DNA of 64,000 nt from Cyclobacteriaceae bacterium (GTDB lineage Bacteria > Bacteroidota > Bacteroidia > Cytophagales > Cyclobacteriaceae). Of this stretch, positions 53,377-61,742 are shown piece by piece. The notes under the pieces are model-generated. The model saw only the letters and a list, made by a program, of their open reading frames with translations. It searched no databases and had not been told where the DNA came from. Location of the stretch: the NCBI GenBank assembly GCA_028278225.1, contig JANQEU010000092.1, forward strand, positions 1 to 64,000. The letters are read 5' to 3'. The translations under genes were made by a program, and so were the position numbers. Position 1 is the stretch's first letter. Each line of letters opens with the position of its first letter.

Positions 53377-54477
53377 TCAATTTGTGAATAGATAAATCAG
53401 CGATAGCCTGAATGAATTGATCTCTCCCCTGCTTTTGTTTTGATCTGCAAAAGGTCCGAAATCAAGGGGTATTTTGGAATTGACATAGGCAAGTGAGATC
53501 AGGTATTTTCGCTGATACTGGAAATCCACGCTTCCTCTTAAGCCGCTGGTTAGATCTCTGACATGTGTAGGAACGGAATTGTACCGCTGCGAATGAAATG
53601 CGTCACCTTCATAATTGAGTGAAAATGCAAATCCTAGACCGGGATTGACGGATAATCTTGAATTTACATAGTACTTAAATGATAAGTATTGCTCTATGGT
53701 GAATCGAGATAGAAGAATATCATCTTCATTGCCTGTAAATCTGAATTGGTTGTGTAGCAAAATGGAGTTTATGGCAAATCGGCGGTCATATTCTATCTCA
53801 AAAAAAATACCAAATGGGAAGCCTGTATCAGTAAGAAAATAGGCATCGCTCCACGAAAATCTTCCATATTCCACTCCACCCGTTAAACCCAGGGATAGCT
53901 CGGTTGTGAGGCTAAACTCCTGGTTCCTGTTTACTACCGGGGTGTTTGTATTATAGGCATATATGGTGTTACCAATTGATCTTTCGGTGTAAAGGAGTCG
54001 TTTTTGAATATTTTCATTCCTGAAATCTGAAAATTCCGGGACAACATTTCTGAAGAGGCTGTCCAGTGAAAACTGGTAATCGCTTAATGGGTAGATTTTG
54101 TCATCGTCGATGGCCTTCAGGTAATATGCCTGCTTCCAGCCGTTGACTTTTGATTTGTAAATTTTGGCAGAGCCATTCACAAATAGGGTTATCAGATGTT
54201 TTTCGGGTCTATTGTCAATCTCCTTCGCTAAGTAATATGATTTTCCATCGAAATGACTTATCACATCCGAAGATGAAAGTATGAGCTCTTCTCCCGGCAA
54301 CTTACGAAAAGCGACTTGTCTGTAATTTGTTTTTTTGCTATCGGTGATCCTCACATTGTCGATTGTGTCTCTGCTGGAGGTCACCACAGTATGATTATAG
54401 CTTTGAGCGGTAGCCTGTAACCCGGTGAAAATAAACGCCAGGCTCATTACAAGGCTGATCAGGAGTTTCCGGTTCAT
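53377..54477 (-). CDS. Exported protein of unknown function with C-terminal barrel-like region
   Basis: The 366-residue protein has a signal peptide (1-25, ending ATAQS). Residues 30-150 are mixed beta with a DTIDNVRI start; residues 190-366 form alternating aromatic strands (LTTELSLGLTGGVEYGRFSW, FFEIEYDRRFAINSILLHNQF, YLSFKYYVNSRL, GSVDFQYQRKYLISLAY) ending in NS/TN, which suggests an outer-membrane barrel. No family is recognised. It lies upstream of no clear partner; the subtilase gene ends 53 bases away in the same orientation. Confidence 0.65.
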   Translation of the reverse strand: MNRKLLISLVMSLAFIFTGLQATAQSYNHTVVTSSRDTIDNVRITDSKKTNYRQVAFRKLPGEELILSSSDVISHFDGKSYYLAKEIDNRPEKHLITLFVNGSAKIYKSKVNGWKQAYYLKAIDDDKIYPLSDYQFSLDSLFRNVVPEFSDFRNENIQKRLLYTERSIGNTIYAYNTNTPVVNRNQEFSLTTELSLGLTGGVEYGRFSWSDAYFLTDTGFPFGIFFEIEYDRRFAINSILLHNQFRFTGNEDDILLSRFTIEQYLSFKYYVNSRLSVNPGLGFAFSLNYEGDAFHSQRYNSVPTHVRDLTSGLRGSVDFQYQRKYLISLAYVNSKIPLDFGPFADQNKSRGEINSFRLSLIYLFTN

Positions 54478-54530
54478 GGAATTACGTAATATTCCGGTTT
54501 AGTAATAACATTATTCGGGGTTACAAAAAT

Positions 54531-57500
54531 TCACTGGGACACAAGTACCCTTACATTTCGAACTGTCCCATTCTCAAGGTGAATATACAATAAGTAGACG
54601 CCATCGGGTAAATGGCCCATGTTCATTCTTGCGGTTGAAGTCCGGTGAATGACCAACACCTTGCCCGAAAGATCGGTCAATAAGGTTTTCCTGATCAGAT
54701 GGTCGGATTTTATGATCAATTCATTTTTTACTGGGTTTGGGAAAACCTTGATTCCATAGCTGATCGGCGTGTTTAGCAGTATCTCAGGTTTTTCTTCCAG
54801 GACTACCAGGTGGATAGAATCAACTGATGAACATCCGTTTTCATCTTTACCGGTAACCAAAATTGAATGTGTACGGGCTGAATCGAAAAACAGTATCAGT
54901 TCGGGACCGATTCCTTCTATTTCGCCATCGACAAACCATTGGAATGTACCCGAATTAACGTCCACGCCAAGATTTACCTGTCGGCCGTCTTCAAGGATCA
55001 ATGTGTCCGGATCGACTTCAATATTAAACTCAAAATTGGCAGGACTCAGGGCTAACTCCAAAGGGTTGCCAGGCAACAGGCTGTCAAGTCCTACAACATA
55101 TATGGTTGTGTCCGTCACTACCTGATTGACAGTTATCTCACTTCCTTTATGAATACCCTGTGTCAATGAGGAGTCAGCAAAGAACCAAAAAGTATTGCCA
55201 TTTGCAGGTGTAATGGTGATGGTATCTCCGGAGCAAATGGCGGGCAGGCTGATCTCCGGCAGGGGACTTTCAGAGAGCGTCAATGTGTCAGACAATTGAG
55301 AAGGGCAACCCATAGGAGATGTGATGAAGAGATCCAGCAGATATTGATTTTTTGTAGGTACGAAAGAGACCGAGGACGAATTACCAATATAAGATCCGTC
55401 CAAACTCCATGAGATACTGTCGAAATCTGCCTCCGTCCTGAGCAGCAGATAATTTTGATCCAATGAATCAAGTAGAGGAATGATCTGAAAGTCCGTAGAG
55501 ACTTTTTCAATGGAGATGTTGACAGGCTCTTTTGCGCTTTCAATGTTATTGATCAAGCCGGTAACATAAACTGTTGTATCTCCTTGAATCCCCTCCACGT
55601 AGACCGCAGACCCCTGGGAAATGAATGTCGTGGAATTAGGGGACAAATAGTATCTGAGTGTATCGTAAGATTCCGCCGTTATCGAAGCTGTTTGACCCTC
55701 ACAAATGCTGAAATCCGGTATGGCCGGTGCTGCAGGCCGTTCCATTACCAGTATGGATTTTGAGACCTGGTCATTGCACCCTTGTTCATTCTCAATAGCA
55801 AGTGTTACCGTGTAGTCTCCCTCCTCATTGTACGTTGCACTTGGATTTTGTATATCACTGGCGGTTATGCCATTTCCAAAATCCCATTGCCAGGATACGG
55901 GCAGAAAGCTTTCATCGGTAAACTGCAGTTTGTTATTAGGTACGTCTCCCAGGAAAAACGTATCGGAATTGGTTGTGAAATTGGCAATATTCTCTACGAG
56001 TTTGACCTCAATGGTACGGATTGGATCCGGGTACAAACCATCGTTACCTGACACAAAGAAAGTGGAGTCACCAAGAATCGGACCGACCAATAGTGAATCT
56101 GCCAGGGAAAGCGTATCAGTGGCATTTACGTCACTGAAAAAATAGAACTCGTCTCCGAAGGCGGGATCAATATTAACTAACCCTCCGTTGCATGAAATAA
56201 ATGTTTCAATTACTGGCGGATTATTGACAAAATCCGTAAATCTGATATCAGCCAGTTCGAGCTTATTTTCAAGGTCCACCAAACTTGTATCTGCCGAAAT
56301 CAGAAAAGAGACCTTCCCGAATCCAAAAGGTAAAAGTGTGTCAATTGAAATAGCTTGAATAGTTGCCGCATTAACCAATGAATCAAAACCAATGGAATCA
56401 GAACTGCTGCCTGTCAACCATTGGTATTTCAAGGAGTCAGAAACAATTTCAATTGTATCCGAAAGTGCTAACAGCACCATTGCGTTATTTAAACCAATAG
56501 TCCGGATTCCGGCATGAAGGCTATCCTTTTCATCAGAGATAAACATCGTATTGGGCGGGTCACTGGAGGCTTTGTTTTTGGCCATATCACCCAAATCAAA
56601 ATCTGCGTAAAGCCCAATTCTAACGTCGTACAGCGTATCAACTCCTGTATTTACAATGCGATAATCAAGGGCCACAACATCTCCCGGAGATTCGTCCCAT
56701 ATCAAAGCATTTTGTTCTATGGTTATCTCCGATTGACTGTTTTCAAAAATGTTGAACGTGTACGAAGCTCCGGGGTAATCGTAAGGACGGATGGCTTTTG
56801 CGGTGCTAAAATCCGCGTCCCGGGTCCCTTCAGACAAATTCCCGGGCATATTATCCAGGACAGTCGAAGAATCAATGGCGATAACAAATCCCAGATGTGA
56901 AAGGATCTGGACGCCATTCCAAACCAATCCGGTTCCATTATTATAAGGATCATCTGCAAAGGCAAGATTTCCATTTCCAGCCAGGGTGATCCCAATCGAA
57001 TCATTTTCAAGGTCCAGGAAATCCGGTTCAGTAGTCAGGTCAAAGATCTGGATGTCCTGGTATTGTGCTCCCTGTTCCAGGTTGAACTGATATTCTATTT
57101 TTGTCTCAGGAGGCGTTGATTCATCCAAAATGATCTGAAAAGGTCCTACTGTTGTTTCCTCATTTGTGTCAAGAAATTCAATGAATTGGATTTCTTCATC
57201 GCTGTTTCCGAAAATACTACTGGCAGACAAGGAAACCGTGGCGTCTATGGCGGGATCCAGGTAGTTTTGCACGGTTGCATGAACATTCACTGTGTCTCCA
57301 AAGTAGATTTTACCCCCCGTATGTTTCGTGGTGATTATTGGGTCTTTTATTCGGAAAGAGACAGGGTTATCTTCAGAGACGGCCCTGAGCGCATTTAATC
57401 GCCCTTTCCCAAGTTTGCCTTTGAATATTTCATTGGTGTCAATCTCATAAATATCGTCCGCGGTAACCCGGATTCTTTCCATGATCTGAATGGCAGACAA

Positions 57501-58649
57501 TTCCGGGTATTGATCTTTGACTAAAGCAGCCACCCCGGCCACCATGGGAGTAGAATGAGAACTACCATCGTCAGTTCCGTATGTGTTCCCGTTTTGGGTA
57601 GAATATATTGCCGAGCCGGGAGCCGCAATATCAACGTTTTTGTTAAAAGTTGAGAAAGAGGCTTTCGTATCATCCAAGTTCGTTGAGGCTACGGATAATA
57701 CATTCTCGTAACTGGCGGGATAGAATACCAGATCATCGGGAGTGTTTCCCGCTGCCGCTACTACCACGACATTCTTCTCCAGAACGGCATAGTTGATTAC
57801 ATCCTGATTAAACTGAGAATATGAATTGGTGGATCCCCAGGATAAGTTAATAATATCATATCCGTTATCAGCCGCATACTGTACTGCATCATAGCTGTTA
57901 TTTGAAGTGTTGTCCGAAGTGGTAAAGATCTTCAGGGGTGACAGTCGGGCATGATATCCGACGCCTGCAATTCCAACGTCATTGTTTGTAGCGGCGGAGG
58001 CTATCCCTGAAACATGTGTACCATGTTGATTGCCATCGGCTTCGGGAATTTCATCACTGTCAGCAAAATCGTAACCATACAGATCGTCGATGAATCCATT
58101 GCCATCATCGTCAATTCCGTTTAACGGATCATCATTTATAAAGATTTTACTTTCGAGATCTTCGTGATCAAGATCAGCCCCGGTATCGATAATACCAATC
58201 AGGATGTCCGGTTTACTTTTCGTTATATCCCATGCTTCATATGCTTTGATGACAGATAGATATCCCTGATCTCCATCAAGCTGAGCTGCGGGATCATTTG
58301 GCACGTCAAGAAGTTTCTCTTTGAAAATGGGTTCCGCGTAAATGATATGATCGAGTTTGTTTAGGGAGTCACATAATTGATAGACATCGATATTATTATC
58401 CAGCCTGATCTTATAAATGCCGTCCAGTACGGAGGGGGATGCCCTTGCGTGAGATGGAATTTTTCTTACTGGCGTGACGAACTTCCCGGAGGGAATTTTT
58501 TCAAGGTTTTTTTGCAGTTGATCTGCCGGGTATGAGCTCAGATCTATTTTAATCACAATTTCCCGGGAATCAACCTCAGCCCTTTGTCCGGATAAGTTCA
58601 GAAAAAGAAAAAACAACAGGGAAAATATCGTGGCGCTCCTGATCAACAA
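54531..58649 (-). CDS. T9SS-secreted subtilisin-like (S8) serine protease with PKD-like domains
   Basis: The 1372-residue protein has a signal peptide (1-21), a propeptide-like region (to about 130) and an S8 catalytic domain (about 145-420) with the triad Asp155 (GIIDTGA), His209 (NQHGTHVSG) and Ser364 (SSHSTPMVAG, in place of the usual GTSMATP). A long beta-rich middle carries Ig-like repeats (ICEGQTASI, ICSGDTITI) and a PKD-type unit (residues about 890-960, WQWDFGNGITASDIQNPSATY). The C-terminal 75 residues (from VFPNPVKNELIIKS) are a type A T9SS sorting domain. It should be secreted across the outer membrane and anchored or released at the surface. It begins 11 bases from an SDR gene. 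Confidence 0.93.
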   Translation of the reverse strand: MLIRSATIFSLLFFLFLNLSGQRAEVDSREIVIKIDLSSYPADQLQKNLEKIPSGKFVTPVRKIPSHARASPSVLDGIYKIRLDNNIDVYQLCDSLNKLDHIIYAEPIFKEKLLDVPNDPAAQLDGDQGYLSVIKAYEAWDITKSKPDILIGIIDTGADLDHEDLESKIFINDDPLNGIDDDGNGFIDDLYGYDFADSDEIPEADGNQHGTHVSGIASAATNNDVGIAGVGYHARLSPLKIFTTSDNTSNNSYDAVQYAADNGYDIINLSWGSTNSYSQFNQDVINYAVLEKNVVVVAAAGNTPDDLVFYPASYENVLSVASTNLDDTKASFSTFNKNVDIAAPGSAIYSTQNGNTYGTDDGSSHSTPMVAGVAALVKDQYPELSAIQIMERIRVTADDIYEIDTNEIFKGKLGKGRLNALRAVSEDNPVSFRIKDPIITTKHTGGKIYFGDTVNVHATVQNYLDPAIDATVSLSASSIFGNSDEEIQFIEFLDTNEETTVGPFQIILDESTPPETKIEYQFNLEQGAQYQDIQIFDLTTEPDFLDLENDSIGITLAGNGNLAFADDPYNNGTGLVWNGVQILSHLGFVIAIDSSTVLDNMPGNLSEGTRDADFSTAKAIRPYDYPGASYTFNIFENSQSEITIEQNALIWDESPGDVVALDYRIVNTGVDTLYDVRIGLYADFDLGDMAKNKASSDPPNTMFISDEKDSLHAGIRTIGLNNAMVLLALSDTIEIVSDSLKYQWLTGSSSDSIGFDSLVNAATIQAISIDTLLPFGFGKVSFLISADTSLVDLENKLELADIRFTDFVNNPPVIETFISCNGGLVNIDPAFGDEFYFFSDVNATDTLSLADSLLVGPILGDSTFFVSGNDGLYPDPIRTIEVKLVENIANFTTNSDTFFLGDVPNNKLQFTDESFLPVSWQWDFGNGITASDIQNPSATYNEEGDYTVTLAIENEQGCNDQVSKSILVMERPAAPAIPDFSICEGQTASITAESYDTLRYYLSPNSTTFISQGSAVYVEGIQGDTTVYVTGLINNIESAKEPVNISIEKVSTDFQIIPLLDSLDQNYLLLRTEADFDSISWSLDGSYIGNSSSVSFVPTKNQYLLDLFITSPMGCPSQLSDTLTLSESPLPEISLPAICSGDTITITPANGNTFWFFADSSLTQGIHKGSEITVNQVVTDTTIYVVGLDSLLPGNPLELALSPANFEFNIEVDPDTLILEDGRQVNLGVDVNSGTFQWFVDGEIEGIGPELILFFDSARTHSILVTGKDENGCSSVDSIHLVVLEEKPEILLNTPISYGIKVFPNPVKNELIIKSDHLIRKTLLTDLSGKVLVIHRTSTARMNMGHLPDGVYLLYIHLENGTVRNVRVLVSQ

Positions 58650-58660
58650 CTTGGTAAATG

Positions 58661-59458
58661 TTAGGTCACCGCCATTTTCCGGACAATTCTTGAGAATAGA
58701 TCAGGGAAAAATCTTTTTATGTATATACCTCCGATTTCCCTGAAACCGCCGATGTACGTTTCTTCTTTGTTGCTTTTTATCGCTTTTACAATTCTTCGGG
58801 CACATTCCTCCGGACTCATTCCGGATGCCTGCGCTTTGTCCATGGTATTTTGCTTACTTCCATCCCCTTTCAGCGCATTAATTGATATACTGGTATGAAT
58901 GAATCCGGGACAGATAATTGAAACTTTGATACCATCACTGTAATGCTCGGCTCTTAAGGCATCATAGAACCCGTGAAGGGCGTGCTTGGACGCAGCATAA
59001 GATGATCGAAGTGGTGTGCTTATTATTCCGGTCACTGAAGATATAATTACATGATGCCCGAATTTCCGCTCAACCTGGTGAGGGAGGACGGCCTTTGAAA
59101 GCGCAATTGCTCCGAAGTAATTTACCTCCATCAATGTCCGGTCCACTGAAATATCCGTTGAAACGGCTTTTTCGCGCTGACTGACCCCCCCATTATTGAT
59201 CAAAATATCAATATGACCAAACATGCTAACGGCATCCTTTGCTTTTTTAGGCAGAGAGGAACTGTTGGCCAGATCAACGATCAGGACTTTTACATTATCG
59301 GGATGCTGGCAGTTTGATTTTACCCTTTCCAGTTCCTCCAGCCTCCGCGCGGAGATAATGAGTTTAGCTCCCAGCGTATTCAGTTTGTAAACAAGCGCCT
59401 CACCGATTCCCGAGGAGGCCCCGGTTAACCAAATTACACTACTCTCAATCTGGGACAT
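58661..59458 (-). CDS. Short-chain dehydrogenase/reductase (intact SDR)
   Basis: The 265-residue classical SDR has the cofactor motif TGASSGIGEA (residues 13-22), the NNGGV strand, catalytic Ser in SSVTG and Tyr-x-x-x-Lys in Y-A-A-S-K. The C-terminus is basic and helical. It is of the DHRS/dehydrogenase type without a fixed substrate. It overlaps the membrane protein gene by 14 bases and is co-transcribed with it and folA upstream. Confidence 0.93.
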   Translation of the reverse strand: MSQIESSVIWLTGASSGIGEALVYKLNTLGAKLIISARRLEELERVKSNCQHPDNVKVLIVDLANSSSLPKKAKDAVSMFGHIDILINNGGVSQREKAVSTDISVDRTLMEVNYFGAIALSKAVLPHQVERKFGHHVIISSVTGIISTPLRSSYAASKHALHGFYDALRAEHYSDGIKVSIICPGFIHTSISINALKGDGSKQNTMDKAQASGMSPEECARRIVKAIKSNKEETYIGGFREIGGIYIKRFFPDLFSRIVRKMAVT

Positions 59459-59843
59459 CCGCCTTTACTTTGGTATCCTCCACATATACCCAAATGGTGT
59501 AAATACCAATGGCGGTGCCAATCGGCACACTGAAAATTTGAAGGCATCCTGAAATCATGAGTGGTACAAAACCCCACTTTTTCCCATTCATAATGGCTAT
59601 GCCACCTATAACAGAAGGTAGCGGGATTAACAATATTATGACTGCGATCACTGCCGTAATTGACCGTGAGATCAGCTCAAATATAAAAGCACCAGCGGAC
59701 CCTCCTTCCCGGTATATCTCCTCTTCGATGAAAGGGAGTAGCATTTGGAATATCAGACTTCCAAATAAGAATAATACCAGCGTAAGTATCCCTGTTACAA
59801 TGTGAACAATTCCCAAAACCCTTTTATGAACTGTGGTATCCAT
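59445..59843 (-). CDS. Small membrane protein of unknown function
   Basis: The 132-residue protein has about four hydrophobic segments (near 8-28, 52-72, 78-92 and 100-122) and no recognisable motif. It overlaps the SDR gene by 14 bases and lies 3 bases after folA, so it is part of that operon. The role is unknown. Confidence 0.75.
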   Translation of the reverse strand: MDTTVHKRVLGIVHIVTGILTLVLFLFGSLIFQMLLPFIEEEIYREGGSAGAFIFELISRSITAVIAVIILLIPLPSVIGGIAIMNGKKWGFVPLMISGCLQIFSVPIGTAIGIYTIWVYVEDTKVKADVPD

Positions 59844-59846
59844 GGC

Positions 59847-60347
59847 TTATTTTTTATCGTAAATTACGAAATCAAAGGAATACATGTGTCGTTCATCCCG
59901 GGGATGATTGATCCTGCTGACCTCTTTCCATAATTTTTCATTGAATTCCGGGAAAAATGTATCTCCATCGATTTCCGTATGAATTTCCGTCAGATATATC
60001 CTAGTGGCAACCGAAAGACCTAATTCATAAATTTCACCCCCCCCGATAATGTAAGGTTCGTCATCTCCGTTTTGTCTTGCCACACCCAGGGCTTCTCCGA
60101 GATCGCTTTTGATGATTGTTCCCTCCGCTTTGTAATCACTGTTCCGTGTCAGGATGATGTTTGTCCTGTGCGGTAAGGGTCTGAAGGTCGCGGGGAGAGA
60201 TTCAAAATTTTTACGCCCCAGGATCACATGGTGCCCTTTGGTTTTCTCCTTGAAGTATTTAAAGTCATCAGGTAAATGCCACGGCAGATCGTTGTTTTTA
60301 CCAATAACCCTGTTCCGTGTCATGGCTGCAATCATTGATACCCTCAT
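59847..60347 (-). CDS. folA: Dihydrofolate reductase
   Basis: The 166-residue cytosolic enzyme reduces dihydrofolate to tetrahydrofolate with NADPH. Typical features: MIAAMTRNRVIGKNNDLPWHLPDD at the N-terminus (with the substrate Asp in LPDD), the VILGRKNFESLP region, TNIILTRN and YIIGGGEIYE near residues 100-108. Length is standard. It is the first gene of a three-gene operon; fmt lies 133 bases upstream in the same orientation. Confidence 0.97.
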   Translation of the reverse strand: MRVSMIAAMTRNRVIGKNNDLPWHLPDDFKYFKEKTKGHHVILGRKNFESLPATFRPLPHRTNIILTRNSDYKAEGTIIKSDLGEALGVARQNGDDEPYIIGGGEIYELGLSVATRIYLTEIHTEIDGDTFFPEFNEKLWKEVSRINHPRDERHMYSFDFVIYDKK

Positions 60348-60480
60348 GAAGGCAAAGATCAGATGTTTTGGATTTATTAACTAGCGTGAGTTCCACAAGT
60401 AAAAACATCATGCATGAAAAAACAGGCTTTATCTACCGGTGGAAAATCTAATTACGTAAACTTTGGCATTTTCATTTGGC

Positions 60481-61401
60481 TCATGAAGGCCACCTGTAAC
60501 CCCTGAGTAGTTCACTTGCCTTCATCCTTTTTTTCCCCTCAAGCTGAATTTCGAGGAGTTCCAGTTTATTATCAGCGCTGTTTACAATGATCCCTTGATC
60601 TTGTTTTTCGAAAAGTCCGGGATCCCGGCTACCTGCATCTTTTCGAACCAAAACGTCAAATACTTTAAGATGATGACCATGCATGTTTGTCCAGGCGCCA
60701 GGATATGGGGATAATCCCCGGACAAAATTCCTGATTTCTTCCGCTGATTTCTTCCAGTCTATTTCGCAATTCTCTTTGAATATCTTCGGTGCTTTCTTTA
60801 ATTCTCCGAAGATCTTTTGGGGCCTTTCCGCATAGTTCCCGGATTCAATGGCTTTGACTGTTTTGAAGACCAGTTTGGCTCCTGAATCCATTAGTCGTCC
60901 ATACAATGATCCCACGTTGTCTTCTTCCAGGATCTTCTCCTTCTGCTGGAAAAGTATGTTTCCCGTATCAATTTCACGTTTTAAAAAGAAGGTCGTCACT
61001 CCGGTTTCCTTTTCTCCGTTCATTATTGCCCAGTTAATTGGGGCTGCTCCACGATATTGTGGAAGAAGCGATGCGTGAAGATTAAAGGTGCCTAACTCCG
61101 GCATTTGCCAAACCACATCAGGCAGCATTCGAAAGGCTACAACAACCTGTAAATCCGCATTCAGTTTTTTTAGCTTCTTCAGGAAAGATTCATCCTTCAG
61201 ATTTGCAGGCTGCAAAATATTCAGACCTTCTGATTTTGAATAAGTCTTGATTGCGGATTCACCTATTTTTTTGCCCCGACCCTGCGGTTTATCCGGCGCG
61301 GTTATCACTCCAGCAATGTCAACTCCATTGTCTACCAGGATCTTTAAGCTCGGAACGGCAAATTCCGGTGTTCCCATAAAAACGATTCGAAGACCAGCCA
61401 T
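60481..61401 (-). CDS. fmt: Methionyl-tRNA formyltransferase
   Basis: The 306-residue enzyme formylates the initiator Met-tRNA using 10-formyl-THF. The N-terminal transferase fold has MGTPEFAVPSLKIL and the signature LLPQYRGAAPINWAIMNGEKETGVTTF (Asn/His active-site context), and the C-terminal OB-like domain (about 205-300) contains SPYPGAWTNMHG. It is a normal-length housekeeping gene, and is close to folA, which supplies its folate cofactor. Confidence 0.97.
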   Translation of the reverse strand: MAGLRIVFMGTPEFAVPSLKILVDNGVDIAGVITAPDKPQGRGKKIGESAIKTYSKSEGLNILQPANLKDESFLKKLKKLNADLQVVVAFRMLPDVVWQMPELGTFNLHASLLPQYRGAAPINWAIMNGEKETGVTTFFLKREIDTGNILFQQKEKILEEDNVGSLYGRLMDSGAKLVFKTVKAIESGNYAERPQKIFGELKKAPKIFKENCEIDWKKSAEEIRNFVRGLSPYPGAWTNMHGHHLKVFDVLVRKDAGSRDPGLFEKQDQGIIVNSADNKLELLEIQLEGKKRMKASELLRGYRWPS

Positions 61402-61742
61402 GAGCGCAAAACTAGAATTGTAACCTTACAAAATTCACCATATGACCCGGAAACTGTGGTTTGAGCTAATTTTTGATTGAGACGTGTAGTTTAAATTTTC
61501 CTGATTACCGTAGCCCCCTGCCGCCTTAAACGAAATCGAGGTTACTTCAACAAGTCCGGAAGGTATTTAATAGTATCAAATGAAATTTATCAGGGAGTAA
61601 ATAATACTCCATTTCTGGCTCATGACAGAAAAAGGAAGGTTACGCCGGAAATTTCCATTTCCAGTGGTTGTTGCAGTGTGCGTGCGCCGGAATTGACATA
61701 ATTTTAAATTAAGACATAGTCCAACTAATTCTTAAAATAATC
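61402..61742. other. 341-base intergenic region before the repeat protein
   Basis: No gene is found. A TAATTTTA box at 61699-61706 is near the start codon at 61743 and could act as a -7 element, but the TTG upstream is too far (25 bases). No further structure is seen. Confidence 0.4.
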
